Below, piece by piece: positions 27,453 through 36,211 of a DNA stretch of 56,939 nt. Location: NCBI GenBank assembly GCA_030054035.1, contig JASGCS010000002.1, forward strand, positions 1-56,939, given 5' to 3'. The position numbers and the translations under genes are program-made. This stretch comes from Candidatus Methylacidiphilales bacterium (GTDB lineage: Bacteria > Pseudomonadota > Gammaproteobacteria > JASGCS01). The notes under the pieces were generated by a model. It saw only the letters and a program-made list of their open reading frames with translations. It was not told the DNA's origin and did not search any database. How positions within the stretch are numbered: position 1 is the stretch's first letter; each line of letters begins with the position of its first letter.

Positions 27453-30445
27453 TTATACCTGTGATTAGTTTCTGTTCTTTCCGGCCCACAAATAACTGGG
27501 ATTGCAGTACTGTAATTAAACCTATCGGTTACTGTAAAATTAGGCGCACAAGACGGTCGACTGTAAGAACTATAATAATAATTACACTGATATCTTCTAG
27601 AATTACTCGCTAAAACTGTACATGAGCCATCTTGTATTCCACCATAATCCTCTAAGGTTGCCGTAACTGAATACCCATACGAGTACTCAATACGGTCGCA
27701 AAAACGACTTACTCCGCACTCCTCAGTAACAGTAGTCACATAATTTATATTTGTCCATATTGCCTGCCCTATAAGTGTTGGAGGGGCCTTATCCACATGA
27801 ACGGTTAGCGAATCACTTGCCCGATTGCCTGCACGATCCACAATTTCAATTGTAAATATGCTATCTCCATTTACAAAGGAACTAAGACTAATATTAGAAA
27901 AACTAACGGTGCGGGAATTACCATACGGATAATTGGCGCTCATTACCACTGTTGCCAATTCGCTAGAGCCAAATTTAAGCTGAGCAGAAGATACTTCTCC
28001 TACAGTGTCTTGAACATACACTGTAAAGGTAAGGCTATTATTCACAACTGTGGGAGCTTGTTTTGAAACAACGGTAGGTGCGGTACAATCAACTAATACC
28101 GAATAACTTGAGGTATAGTGATTTCCAACTGAATCAATTGCTTTTATATTAACAGTCCTATTGCCTTGAAATTGCATAGTGGTCTGCCAACGATAGTTCC
28201 AATTAAACGAAGTGCCATTTGCGACAACTGTAGCATCACCTAGTTTAGTTTGATCACGGTAAATTTCTATTGTTGGTAGCACCGAATCTACTACAGTACC
28301 ACTTAGCTGATCATCGCATGAGATTTGAGCAGGAACAGTGGCAGTAAGAATTGGAGCATTAGTATCAACGGTAATTAGCAAACTAGTGTCGGCTAAAGTG
28401 GTTTGATTTCCAATCGAGTCAAGTGCCAATAATTTCAATTGATAGGATCCATCTGGGAATCTCCTAGCTCCACTCCTATATTCACTAGAATTAAATTGAA
28501 AAAACCATTGGTTGACACCACCTATTTGTGTGATAGTAGCATACCCCAGATTTATTGAGCCAATAGAAATAGCCAATGAGGTCAGATTATCATCTAGAAT
28601 GGTCCCGGAAAGTTGCACGAGACCTGATACCCTAGTATCAAAAGTATTTACAGTAACCTCAGGCGGAGTTGAGTCAATGGTTATTGTTCTGGTCTCTCTA
28701 GTACTATTACCGGCTCTGTCAGTTGCGACTACAACAATAGTCTTCACACCGTCCGCCCAGGTTTGCTCACTTAATCTAAATGATGCCCGATTATTAGTAA
28801 TTGTTAGCGTGGTCAGCACATCATTAATAGAAATCGTTACTGAATTCAAATGAGTATCTGACACATCAATGGTCATTTGATCAGTTATTGTTCTAATCAA
28901 CTGATTATTAGTAACATTATTAAATGTAACAGTAGGAGAAGTCGCGTCTACGGTATATGATAACTGTCGCTGAACAGTCCTAGGGGTACTTGCAGAATTA
29001 GTCGCACTTAGTGCCATCTGAATGATCCCATTATTTTCGCTAGTAAGCCTAAATGAGCAATTGTATCGCGGTAGTGCGTAATCTTTGATACATGGCACTG
29101 AGACAAGGCTACCAGAAACCGAGTATTGCAACTGAGATGAGACTACATATAGACCAACCCCAGCATCAACAGCATAGTGTACATTTATATTACCACCAAG
29201 TACTGAATATTCAATAGGAGTAATGTCTGAAAAAGCTATGCCAAAGTTATTCACAACAACAGAGATAGTGCTTGATACGGTATTTCCACTACTATCTGTA
29301 ATTTCTACTTTTAACGAATGATTGCCATCCTGATATGAGCTTGAATCAAATTCCCAAGTGGTTGCTTTGTTATTCCATGTCTTTACCGTTACCCCATCTA
29401 TAATAATTTTAGTGTTAGTAATTTCTAAATAACTAATGATCGCCCAGTTAATCGTCTCTGTTCCACTAATCACATCTGCATCATATTCAGACAATCCATC
29501 AATAGAATATTCACTGGTATTAAGAACCGGTGAATCACCCTTTAAAAAATCTTCTTGCACTGTACTAATATGCTGAGCGTACGAATTCAACCCAGATGAA
29601 CTAATCCCAGTTCTATTTTCCGAGCCAGGCGCAGTTAGCAAGATCGTTTTTGCTAAGTCATAGCGATACCAACGATTAGTTATTTGCTTGCTGCCAAGGT
29701 AAGCATAGCCAGACGCACCTACTCCATTTAATTTTCCATCAAACTGTAGGTCATACTGCATGGTATCAATATAGTGAAAGGTATTAACTTCTTGATGCAT
29801 AGAAAGATCTGGCCATAACGCAATAGATACATTTGCTGTTTGCAAGGAAATAGCATAAGTAATAAATCCATAACGAAGTGCGTCACTAAGCGAACTACTT
29901 AAATTAGAGGCATTAGTAATATCAGATCGCTCAAGTTCAAATGGGTCAAAAAGAATCCACCGTCTAATCGACTCGCGTGACCTGCCAATGGATTCCTGGA
30001 CTGACAATCCTGAATTGATATAATACGCGGCCAAAGATGACGCATAAAGACTGTAGGGAGTAATAATCAATTTACTATTTACCCCAGCATTTACATAATA
30101 GTGTAATTGTATATTGTTGTTTTCTGGTTGATTTACACTTTTCCGACTAACCCATTCAGTAATCTGCAATTGACGCAGTTCAATAAACACTGCCTCACTT
30201 GGTCGTTTTAATTTAAATGAAAATGAACCATCTGATGACAATCTAGTCTCAGTAAGCAACTTTCCTTTCGCGTTTTTTTCAAACGAATATACTTGAAGCA
30301 AGCCAGCAGTGGTGGTTTTACCCAACATAACAAAGCCCGAGATGGTTGTCTCGGGTAATGGTGGAGGGGTGCTGTCTTTTTTTAAACAGCCTAGCAATGA
30401 TACTATGATAAAAAAACCTAAGACTATATGTATGATATTTTTCAT
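27449..30445 (-). CDS. Large lipoprotein with bacterial Ig-like repeats and Cys-rich tail
   Basis: 998 aa. The signal peptide ends in a lipobox VSLLGC with Cys20 as the lipidated residue. After a lipoprotein head (about 21-330), at least five Ig-like modules follow (about 335-920). They recur as VDxxxPxx...SGTxxD...DGxxxxxxxAxDxxGN, the pattern of Big/Ig-like domains in adhesins. The last 90 residues contain seven or more cysteines (EECGVSRFCD, DGSCTV, RYQCNYYY, RPSCAPN, PVICGP), unlike the rest. Predicted to stand on the outer membrane as a spacer or adhesin. A TATAAT 6 nt before the ATG supports this start. Confidence 0.78.
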   Translation of the reverse strand: MKNIIHIVLGFFIIVSLLGCLKKDSTPPPLPETTISGFVMLGKTTTAGLLQVYSFEKNAKGKLLTETRLSSDGSFSFKLKRPSEAVFIELRQLQITEWVSRKSVNQPENNNIQLHYYVNAGVNSKLIITPYSLYASSLAAYYINSGLSVQESIGRSRESIRRWILFDPFELERSDITNASNLSSSLSDALRYGFITYAISLQTANVSIALWPDLSMHQEVNTFHYIDTMQYDLQFDGKLNGVGASGYAYLGSKQITNRWYRYDLAKTILLTAPGSENRTGISSSGLNSYAQHISTVQEDFLKGDSPVLNTSEYSIDGLSEYDADVISGTETINWAIISYLEITNTKIIIDGVTVKTWNNKATTWEFDSSSYQDGNHSLKVEITDSSGNTVSSTISVVVNNFGIAFSDITPIEYSVLGGNINVHYAVDAGVGLYVVSSQLQYSVSGSLVSVPCIKDYALPRYNCSFRLTSENNGIIQMALSATNSASTPRTVQRQLSYTVDATSPTVTFNNVTNNQLIRTITDQMTIDVSDTHLNSVTISINDVLTTLTITNNRASFRLSEQTWADGVKTIVVVATDRAGNSTRETRTITIDSTPPEVTVNTFDTRVSGLVQLSGTILDDNLTSLAISIGSINLGYATITQIGGVNQWFFQFNSSEYRSGARRFPDGSYQLKLLALDSIGNQTTLADTSLLITVDTNAPILTATVPAQISCDDQLSGTVVDSVLPTIEIYRDQTKLGDATVVANGTSFNWNYRWQTTMQFQGNRTVNIKAIDSVGNHYTSSYSVLVDCTAPTVVSKQAPTVVNNSLTFTVYVQDTVGEVSSAQLKFGSSELATVVMSANYPYGNSRTVSFSNISLSSFVNGDSIFTIEIVDRAGNRASDSLTVHVDKAPPTLIGQAIWTNINYVTTVTEECGVSRFCDRIEYSYGYSVTATLEDYGGIQDGSCTVLASNSRRYQCNYYYSSYSRPSCAPNFTVTDRFNYSTAIPVICGPERTETNHRYN

Positions 30446-30451
30446 ACCATA

Positions 30452-30457
30452 ATTATA
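30452..30457 (-). promoter_or_regulatory. -10 box of the Ig-repeat lipoprotein (leaderless start)
   Basis: Exact TATAAT on the minus strand, 6 nt before the ATG at 30445; no clear -35 at 16-18 nt. Confidence 0.5.
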
Positions 30458-30496
30458 AAAATATAAATTAACTGTAATTAAAAATAAGTAAAATAC

Positions 30497-31381
30497 TCAT
30501 CTCATGACATAAAACAAAACATCTTGAGCCTTGAGAAATTCTTCAGCTTGGTGTCCTTTAAGCATGGCTAAGGTAGAAATCATTCCCGCACTCATGCAGG
30601 TAGGGGCACAAACCGTAATAGATGAAATATGCTGCTTGGGTAATGGGTAGCCAGTTAATGGGTTAATAAAATGTGTGAATGTTTGGTTATCTATAGTAAA
30701 GCTTTTGTAATGATCGCCTGAAGTTGCAACTCCACCTTTGGCTACTCTTATGGTAGGCGCTGTGCTGTTCTGGGTCAATGATGGTTGTGCAATGGTAATA
30801 TGCCACTGAGTAGTGATAGTGGGTGGTGCTGTTGTAGCAATATCGCCACCATAGTTTACTAAGGTTGGTGCATTTGCTTGTATTGTTTTGAGATATTCTT
30901 TAATCAGCATCGCTGAGCGATCTACTGCGTACTCCTTTGCTATTCCACCAAAATCTATTTGCATGTTAGGTTGCAGGCGAACATGGGTGTCGTTCAGTTC
31001 AATTAAATGTAATCCAACATAATTAAGCATCTCTTGAATAGTCTCTTGCGAAGGTAGATAGGTTGGTGGATTAGAGAAATTCCAGACTTGGTTTAAAACT
31101 CCTGCGGTAATATCAAACATGCCTTGTGATTGTTGGTGCAGTACTTGTGCAATAGAAAATAGCTGATATGTTTCACTATCAATAGGTATGGGTTTACCTA
31201 ATGCAGTGTTGATTGAGTGAATTATATTATCGTTTCTAAATCTTGAATATTTTCTCTCAATTCTAAAGGCTTCCTGTTTTGCGATTTCTGTAATAGCAGC
31301 AGCAAGCTGAGTATCTTCAGTAGCGACTAGTATTTCATTTGAACTCGCAAAGCAAGTAAATTCAAATTTGATATAATTCAC
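30497..31381 (-). CDS. apbE: FAD:protein FMN transferase (ApbE family)
   Basis: 294 aa. ApbE enzymes attach FMN covalently to target flavoproteins. Motifs: FDITAGVLNQVW, QIDFGGIAKEYAVD, VNYGGDIA, GVATSGDHYKSF and FINPLTGYPLP. The usual metal-binding A-D-x-x-S-T segment reads SAGMIST here, so the Asp is Gly while the Thr remains. There is no signal peptide or lipobox, so the product is probably cytoplasmic, unlike most ApbE lipoproteins. Its start overlaps the sat stop by 4 bp, indicating co-translation with ATP sulfurylase. A target flavoprotein is not in the window. Confidence 0.85.
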   Translation of the reverse strand: MNYIKFEFTCFASSNEILVATEDTQLAAAITEIAKQEAFRIERKYSRFRNDNIIHSINTALGKPIPIDSETYQLFSIAQVLHQQSQGMFDITAGVLNQVWNFSNPPTYLPSQETIQEMLNYVGLHLIELNDTHVRLQPNMQIDFGGIAKEYAVDRSAMLIKEYLKTIQANAPTLVNYGGDIATTAPPTITTQWHITIAQPSLTQNSTAPTIRVAKGGVATSGDHYKSFTIDNQTFTHFINPLTGYPLPKQHISSITVCAPTCMSAGMISTLAMLKGHQAEEFLKAQDVLFYVMR

Positions 31382-32565
31382 ACTGCCTTAAGCGACTGAT
31401 AATAGGTGCGGAGTACTGTTGCGACTTCAGGCCTGGTAAATTCTTCAGGCAATGATGCGCCTTCGGATAACAACGCCCTTACTTTTGTTCCTGATAGTTG
31501 AATAAAATCATCATGGCTATGGTCTTTGACATCTTTCATCATGACCACACGATGTAACTTTTTAGACCAAGCAGTTGTATCAGCTTTGAATATTTCTATT
31601 TCAAAAGTTCCACTAGGTACCACCTGATCAAATATTTCTTGGGCGGCAAAGGGTTGATAATAATCGCCGACACCAGCATGATCTCTACCAATAATTAAAT
31701 GGGATGCACCAGCATTTTGCCTCATCAAGGCATGCAAGAGTGCCTCACGAGGTCCAGCGTAGAGCATATCAAAGCCATACCCCGCAATTATAACTTGCTT
31801 GGGATCAAAGTATTTGTTGACCATGACACGAATTGCCTGATCACGAACAGGAGCTGGTATATCTCCTTGTTTTAATTTACCTAGCAACATATGAATGAGC
31901 AAGCCATCTGCATCAAGTTGCTGTAATGCCATACGACATAATTCCTCATGCGCACGATGCATAGGATTTCTAGTTTGAAACGCCACCACCCGATTCCAGC
32001 CTAGCTGTGCAATCATAGATCTCAGCTCACCCGCAGTTCTAAATGTGTCTGGAAACATATTTGGAAAATAACTTAGATTAAAACTATGTACTGGTCCAGA
32101 AATAATTGTTGTACCATGTCCGATACATGAAGCAACACCTGGATGATTTTGGTCACTCGTGCCAAACACTAATGTAGCCATTTCTAGGAGTGCACTACTG
32201 GATATCTGTTCTATTGACGCAACTCTTTGGACACCTAATATATCTTGGTCAGAATTGGGATCTCGTAAAAGCAATAAATCGCCTTGGTTGCAATGTAATG
32301 TCTGGTTAGTTACATGTAGCAAAGGGATAGGGCAAAACAACCCGTTTTTATTTTTATAATTTTTTGCTACCTGCATTGCTTCCCCTACGCTCATAAACTC
32401 ATTAAATGGGGATAGATACCCTGATGCCATTAGTGTCGCAAAACTAGCCGATAAAGCACTCATCGTAACTTCACTACCTTTATCCCACTGTCTAATTAAT
32501 TGGTTTTTTTCGTCTTGGCCTACTAAGGTGGGGCGAAGTTCAGACGACTGAAATGGTGCAATCAT
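31378..32565 (-). CDS. sat: Sulfate adenylyltransferase (single-subunit ATP sulfurylase)
   Basis: 395 aa of the homo-oligomeric Sat type, unrelated to CysDN. It interconverts APS plus pyrophosphate with ATP plus sulfate. Key motifs are the nucleotide-binding FQTRNPMHRAHEEL and IIGRDHAGVGDYY, plus SGTKVRALLSEG. This form makes ATP from APS in sulfur oxidisers and starts sulfate reduction or assimilation in others. Without apr, dsr or cys neighbours the direction cannot be decided. It is divergent from the T4SS operon over 95 bp. Confidence 0.94.
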   Translation of the reverse strand: MIAPFQSSELRPTLVGQDEKNQLIRQWDKGSEVTMSALSASFATLMASGYLSPFNEFMSVGEAMQVAKNYKNKNGLFCPIPLLHVTNQTLHCNQGDLLLLRDPNSDQDILGVQRVASIEQISSSALLEMATLVFGTSDQNHPGVASCIGHGTTIISGPVHSFNLSYFPNMFPDTFRTAGELRSMIAQLGWNRVVAFQTRNPMHRAHEELCRMALQQLDADGLLIHMLLGKLKQGDIPAPVRDQAIRVMVNKYFDPKQVIIAGYGFDMLYAGPREALLHALMRQNAGASHLIIGRDHAGVGDYYQPFAAQEIFDQVVPSGTFEIEIFKADTTAWSKKLHRVVMMKDVKDHSHDDFIQLSGTKVRALLSEGASLPEEFTRPEVATVLRTYYQSLKAV

Positions 32566-32651
32566 ACGTAATACATTTTAAATTAAATAATCAGAATTTT
32601 ACATAAGTTTTGGTATGTATATGTGGCTTAAGATTTACAAAATTACTTTAT

Positions 32652-32655
32652 GGAG
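32652..32655 (+). promoter_or_regulatory. Ribosome-binding site of virB2
   Basis: GGAG, 5 nt before the ATG at 32661. It decides this start over the upstream in-frame GTG/ATG codons and is one of the few Shine-Dalgarno sites in the window. Confidence 0.55.
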
Positions 32656-32660
32656 AAACT

Positions 32661-32975
32661 ATGATAAAAAGAATTTTGAGTGTTTTAACAGTTGAATTAT
32701 TTTTATTACACACACAATATGCTCAAGCAATTGATATTCCCAGGAGCATAGGCTCTAGTCAAGATGCTAAATCGTTTATAGAAAGCAAAGGTGAGAGTAT
32801 CGTAAATATTTTTGCGTTATTTGGTATTTTTGCTTGTGTCGCAGGAGCAATCTATGGCGGAATTAAGATAGGAACTGGAGATCCTGATAAAGGAAAAACC
32901 ATACTAGTATCTTCACTTATTGGTGCGTCAATAATACTAGGGGTAAATAGTTTAATCGGTGTTGTCATTAACTAA
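32661..32975 (+). CDS. virB2: VirB2/TrbC-like pilin subunit of a type IV secretion system
   Basis: 104 aa with a cleavable signal peptide (about 1-23, cut after AQA) and two hydrophobic helices (about 45-67 and 78-102) separated by a short polar loop GTGDPDKGK, the standard VirB2/TrbC plan. The start at 32661 has a GGAG ribosome site. It is first gene of the eight-gene T4SS operon and predicted to form the conjugative-type pilus. The family is recognised from topology and synteny, since VirB2 sequences are poorly conserved. Confidence 0.75.
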   Translation: MIKRILSVLTVELFLLHTQYAQAIDIPRSIGSSQDAKSFIESKGESIVNIFALFGIFACVAGAIYGGIKIGTGDPDKGKTILVSSLIGASIILGVNSLIGVVIN

Positions 32976-32979
32976 TACT

Positions 32980-33255
32980 ATGGTTGCATTCAATAATCGT
33001 TACAAGGAAACAAAGATTGTGGGCATACCTGTCTTTGCAATATTTTTAATGGTGATAGTATGTTTTTTATTCATTGGAATAGGGTTGCTCATAATCCAAA
33101 AACAGTACTTTGAATCAGCTTTATTGGGCGTTGTAAATATTTGCTTGCTCTATGTTACATATTTTTATATGTGGTTAGGTGATATGAGATATTGGATTGC
33201 TCACTGGTTTACTTCAAGAATGTTACGCTCAAGCGATCTGGGTGATGAATGGTAA
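32980..33255 (+). CDS. virB3: VirB3-like inner-membrane protein of the T4SS
   Basis: 91 aa from ATG 32980, 4 bp after the virB2 stop. It has a short polar N-terminus, two adjacent hydrophobic helices (about 15-39 and 45-65) and a C-terminal polar tail ending RSSDLGDEW. Size, topology and position between VirB2 and VirB4 identify VirB3, which anchors the VirB4 ATPase in the membrane. It overlaps virB4 by 7 bp. Confidence 0.7.
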   Translation: MVAFNNRYKETKIVGIPVFAIFLMVIVCFLFIGIGLLIIQKQYFESALLGVVNICLLYVTYFYMWLGDMRYWIAHWFTSRMLRSSDLGDEW

Positions 33256-35573
33256 AATATTTTGAAGAGCATTTTCAATGGAAATCTATTCATGATAATG
33301 TTGCTTATCTTGATGATGGTGCGGTATCAGTTATAATTAAGTACCACGGCTGGGACTTTTCACTTATGGATGCAGAGCGTCTACTACAATCTAAAAGACA
33401 GCTCCAAAATCTACTGCACGAACTAAAACCAAACTATGTAATTGAATTTCATCTCTTACGAGTATTTAACAATACCGTAAGTGATAGGTATAGAAATTTC
33501 CCAGTTAAACGCGCGTTGCAAGTAACTAAGTGGTTTAGAGACGCTATTGCAGATCAAGTCGCTCAATCTGAAATGAAAAATAACTGTTATGTTATTCTTA
33601 CGCGCATTGACTCTAAATCTCCTTTTAGCCCAGCTAAAAGACTAGCTCGGCAGCATGCTCTCGCTCAAGAGATTTTAGAAACAGCAAATTCACTGATGCG
33701 TCATTTGCCCCAAGGAGAAATTGCGCCAATGAGCACTATGTTTCATATTATAAATTTTTGCTACGCCAAAAAAAGACCAGATACTACAACTAGTATTGGA
33801 GATTTACGCCATCATTGGATTTGTATGGGTAAGCCAAAGGAATCAGAAAACACACTTCAATTACCGGATGGAAGATATTGCACGACATTATTATTGCAAC
33901 TATATCCAAATTGCACGCAGGGATGGATAACCTCAATTGCAGGGATATTTGGAGAATGCCATATCGTGCAGATTATCACCACAGCAGATGAATATGAAAT
34001 TCGTAAATCAAAAAAAGCTGAAGACCTTGCACATGCTTTAAGTAGCCGTGAAGGCACTGAAGAAGCAACTGTCATTGCTGGCGACCAACAGGGTCTTCGC
34101 ATGCACCTTGCAGAACATCAATTAAAACTATTTAAAAACTTGGTTAGTATTACTCTGTATGATAATTCACAAAGTAATCTTAAGAAAAGGGTAGCTGAAA
34201 TGACAGATTATCTACATGAACAGGGTGCGTTAGTGAGAAGTTACAGCGAACTTCAATTTGCTGGATGGTTTTATCAATTACCTGCACAAGGCCATCGCAA
34301 TAGGCGATGGCGCGTTGATGAAACCTGGCAAGTAGTAGCAATGATTCCTTGTCAACAATTTTATATAGGAAGATCCGATGCGCCATTTATCCTGCGTTTA
34401 GGGGCTGGGTATCAAGGAGTTACTTTAGGGTATCGCAGTGGAGAAGTGGCACACCATTGCACTATTGCAATTACTGGTGCAGGTAAATCACTGGATAGAT
34501 GTGCAAGAATTTTAGAATGTTTTGGTTTGGGAATAGATATGTACCTTTTGGAAATAGGTAAATCTGCATGGTGGGCAATTGAAGCAGTGGGTGGAGAGTA
34601 CCATGCCATTGACCCAGACACTATGGCAATTAATCCGTTACCAGCACTTTCATGTCTCAATGAAAATCAAACCCTCCCGCAAGACATAGTATCAGTAACA
34701 GTTGACACCCTAGCCTTTTTGCTAAAACCCACTACCAATGTTACACTTAGTTTAGATACATTTGAACGAGCAACTATTCAAATGGCACTGGTTAAGTGTT
34801 ACCAACCAATTCCAATAAAACAACCAACCTTAATTGACTTACGAAATTCACTACTAAATTGTGAAAATCCTGACATTCCTCAAATCGCAGAATGTGCCAA
34901 GCGTATGTCAGATTATCTAAGTGCATTTCTTATCTCTATGGAAGGAATAAAATTCATGTCAAATAGCGAGCTGACAATTAATCCCGGTGCATGTGGTATT
35001 GATCTTTCATTGGTGCGATCAAAAGCACCATCGCTTTTAAAACTATATTTAGTTTTTGTTGCGTTAAAGTTTGGTCAGATGGCAAGTAGTAATAAACGCC
35101 CTAGTGAAATAATCCTAGACGAGACACATGAATTTGTACGACTAGCACCCGATGTCATGGGTCCTCTTATAGAAGGACTAGCACGCATGGGAAGAAAAGA
35201 AGCTAGTTTTATTGATTTAATCACACAGGAAGTGGGAGAAATAGATGCGATAGGTAGAGCTGTTATGAATCAAATGATAAGAAAAACCATGCTCTATCGT
35301 ACCAGCGATCATGACGCACTTGCGGAAAGAATAGGAATGATTCCAGAAGTAGTATCACTTTGGAAGTCATGGCCGACCCCATTTTTTAATGACTGGCGGC
35401 CAGGATTAGAATTTGATGGTAATAATTGGGTAGAGTTACTTCTTTCATTCCCACCAGAAGTAATGGCACTTACCCGAACTGATCCAGAAAGCGCCATTCT
35501 AAAAGAATCAATTAGTAAACAAACCACCGATCCAATAGAAAGAGTAAGGAGATTTATCAATGAAAATAAATAA
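33249..35573 (+). CDS. virB4: VirB4-type ATPase of the T4SS
   Basis: A 774-aa cytoplasmic motor that powers pilus assembly and substrate transfer. N-terminal VirB4/CagE domain about 1-390. Walker A AITGAGKSLD is at about residue 410; it is followed by Ser-Leu-Asp rather than the common Ser-Thr/Val-Leu. Walker B SEIILDETHEFVR is near 620, then MGRKEASFIDLITQEVGE. Length fits the family (about 780-900). It overlaps virB3 by 7 bp and virB5 by 14 bp. It is the strongest marker that this operon is a genuine T4SS. Confidence 0.9.
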   Translation: MVKYFEEHFQWKSIHDNVAYLDDGAVSVIIKYHGWDFSLMDAERLLQSKRQLQNLLHELKPNYVIEFHLLRVFNNTVSDRYRNFPVKRALQVTKWFRDAIADQVAQSEMKNNCYVILTRIDSKSPFSPAKRLARQHALAQEILETANSLMRHLPQGEIAPMSTMFHIINFCYAKKRPDTTTSIGDLRHHWICMGKPKESENTLQLPDGRYCTTLLLQLYPNCTQGWITSIAGIFGECHIVQIITTADEYEIRKSKKAEDLAHALSSREGTEEATVIAGDQQGLRMHLAEHQLKLFKNLVSITLYDNSQSNLKKRVAEMTDYLHEQGALVRSYSELQFAGWFYQLPAQGHRNRRWRVDETWQVVAMIPCQQFYIGRSDAPFILRLGAGYQGVTLGYRSGEVAHHCTIAITGAGKSLDRCARILECFGLGIDMYLLEIGKSAWWAIEAVGGEYHAIDPDTMAINPLPALSCLNENQTLPQDIVSVTVDTLAFLLKPTTNVTLSLDTFERATIQMALVKCYQPIPIKQPTLIDLRNSLLNCENPDIPQIAECAKRMSDYLSAFLISMEGIKFMSNSELTINPGACGIDLSLVRSKAPSLLKLYLVFVALKFGQMASSNKRPSEIILDETHEFVRLAPDVMGPLIEGLARMGRKEASFIDLITQEVGEIDAIGRAVMNQMIRKTMLYRTSDHDALAERIGMIPEVVSLWKSWPTPFFNDWRPGLEFDGNNWVELLLSFPPEVMALTRTDPESAILKESISKQTTDPIERVRRFINENK
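35546..35551 (+). promoter_or_regulatory. Ribosome-binding site of virB5
   Basis: AAGGAG, 8 nt before the ATG at 35560, inside the end of virB4. Strong Shine-Dalgarno, unlike the housekeeping genes here. Confidence 0.6.
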
Positions 35574-36198
35574 ACACATAGTACTTAGTTTAATAGTCTG
35601 TATCAATACACAGAATTCCTACGCATTTGGAGGGATTGATGCTGCAATCATTGTAGCTAAAATGACCGAACAAATGCATGTGATGATTGGTATGTATAAT
35701 CAAATAAAAAATAATTACGAACAGTTACAGCAGCTCAAAAGAATAACTGAAAACAAAACTAAAATTAATCAAACCAGAAATACCTTTGTTGATCAAACCT
35801 TTGTTTTGCTCAATGTTGATAATTATAATAATAAATCAGAATTAACTGGCAGTGATACTATAAAAGATAGAATTAAAAAACGATTAGAGGAGATTGAAGT
35901 GCTAATTAGTAAAACAAATAACTTGAGTGAGAAGAATGCATTGCAACAAGAAGCTAGAGTTTTGTTTGCCCAACTTGAATCTCAAATTCAAATTGACAAA
36001 ACTCAAGAGAGTCAATTAGGGGAACAAGAAGCACTTACACAAATAGCAAGAAACACCGCACAATTATTAAATAATCAAGGGGGTAACGACATGATAAAGC
36101 AGGAGTTAGCAGAAGAACAGGCAACAGCGCTAACGGAAGATATTTCAACTTTTTATCAATCAATTGTAGAAGCCACTAAAAATACCAACAACAAATAA
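35560..36198 (+). CDS. virB5: VirB5/TrbJ-like periplasmic T4SS protein
   Basis: 212 aa. Signal peptide about 1-22 (cut after SYA), then FGGIDAAIIVAKMTEQMHVM and an almost wholly helical, Gln/Glu/Lys-rich coiled-coil body (NNYEQLQQLKRITENKTK), as in VirB5/TrbJ minor pilus or adhesion proteins. Position after virB4 and before virB6 is canonical. A strong AAGGAG supports the start. Sequence conservation is low, so this rests on architecture and synteny. Confidence 0.65.
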   Translation: MKINKHIVLSLIVCINTQNSYAFGGIDAAIIVAKMTEQMHVMIGMYNQIKNNYEQLQQLKRITENKTKINQTRNTFVDQTFVLLNVDNYNNKSELTGSDTIKDRIKKRLEEIEVLISKTNNLSEKNALQQEARVLFAQLESQIQIDKTQESQLGEQEALTQIARNTAQLLNNQGGNDMIKQELAEEQATALTEDISTFYQSIVEATKNTNNK

Positions 36199-36211
36199 TT
36201 ACAAATTACTA

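Noticed and set aside
30600-30640. apbE as a pseudogene because of the Asp-to-Gly change at the metal site
   Set aside because: All other motifs and the full length are intact; subfamilies may tolerate this change.
32610-32660. Longer virB2 starting at 32610
   Set aside because: It would put 17 residues before a good signal peptide and ignore the GGAG ribosome site at 32652-32655.
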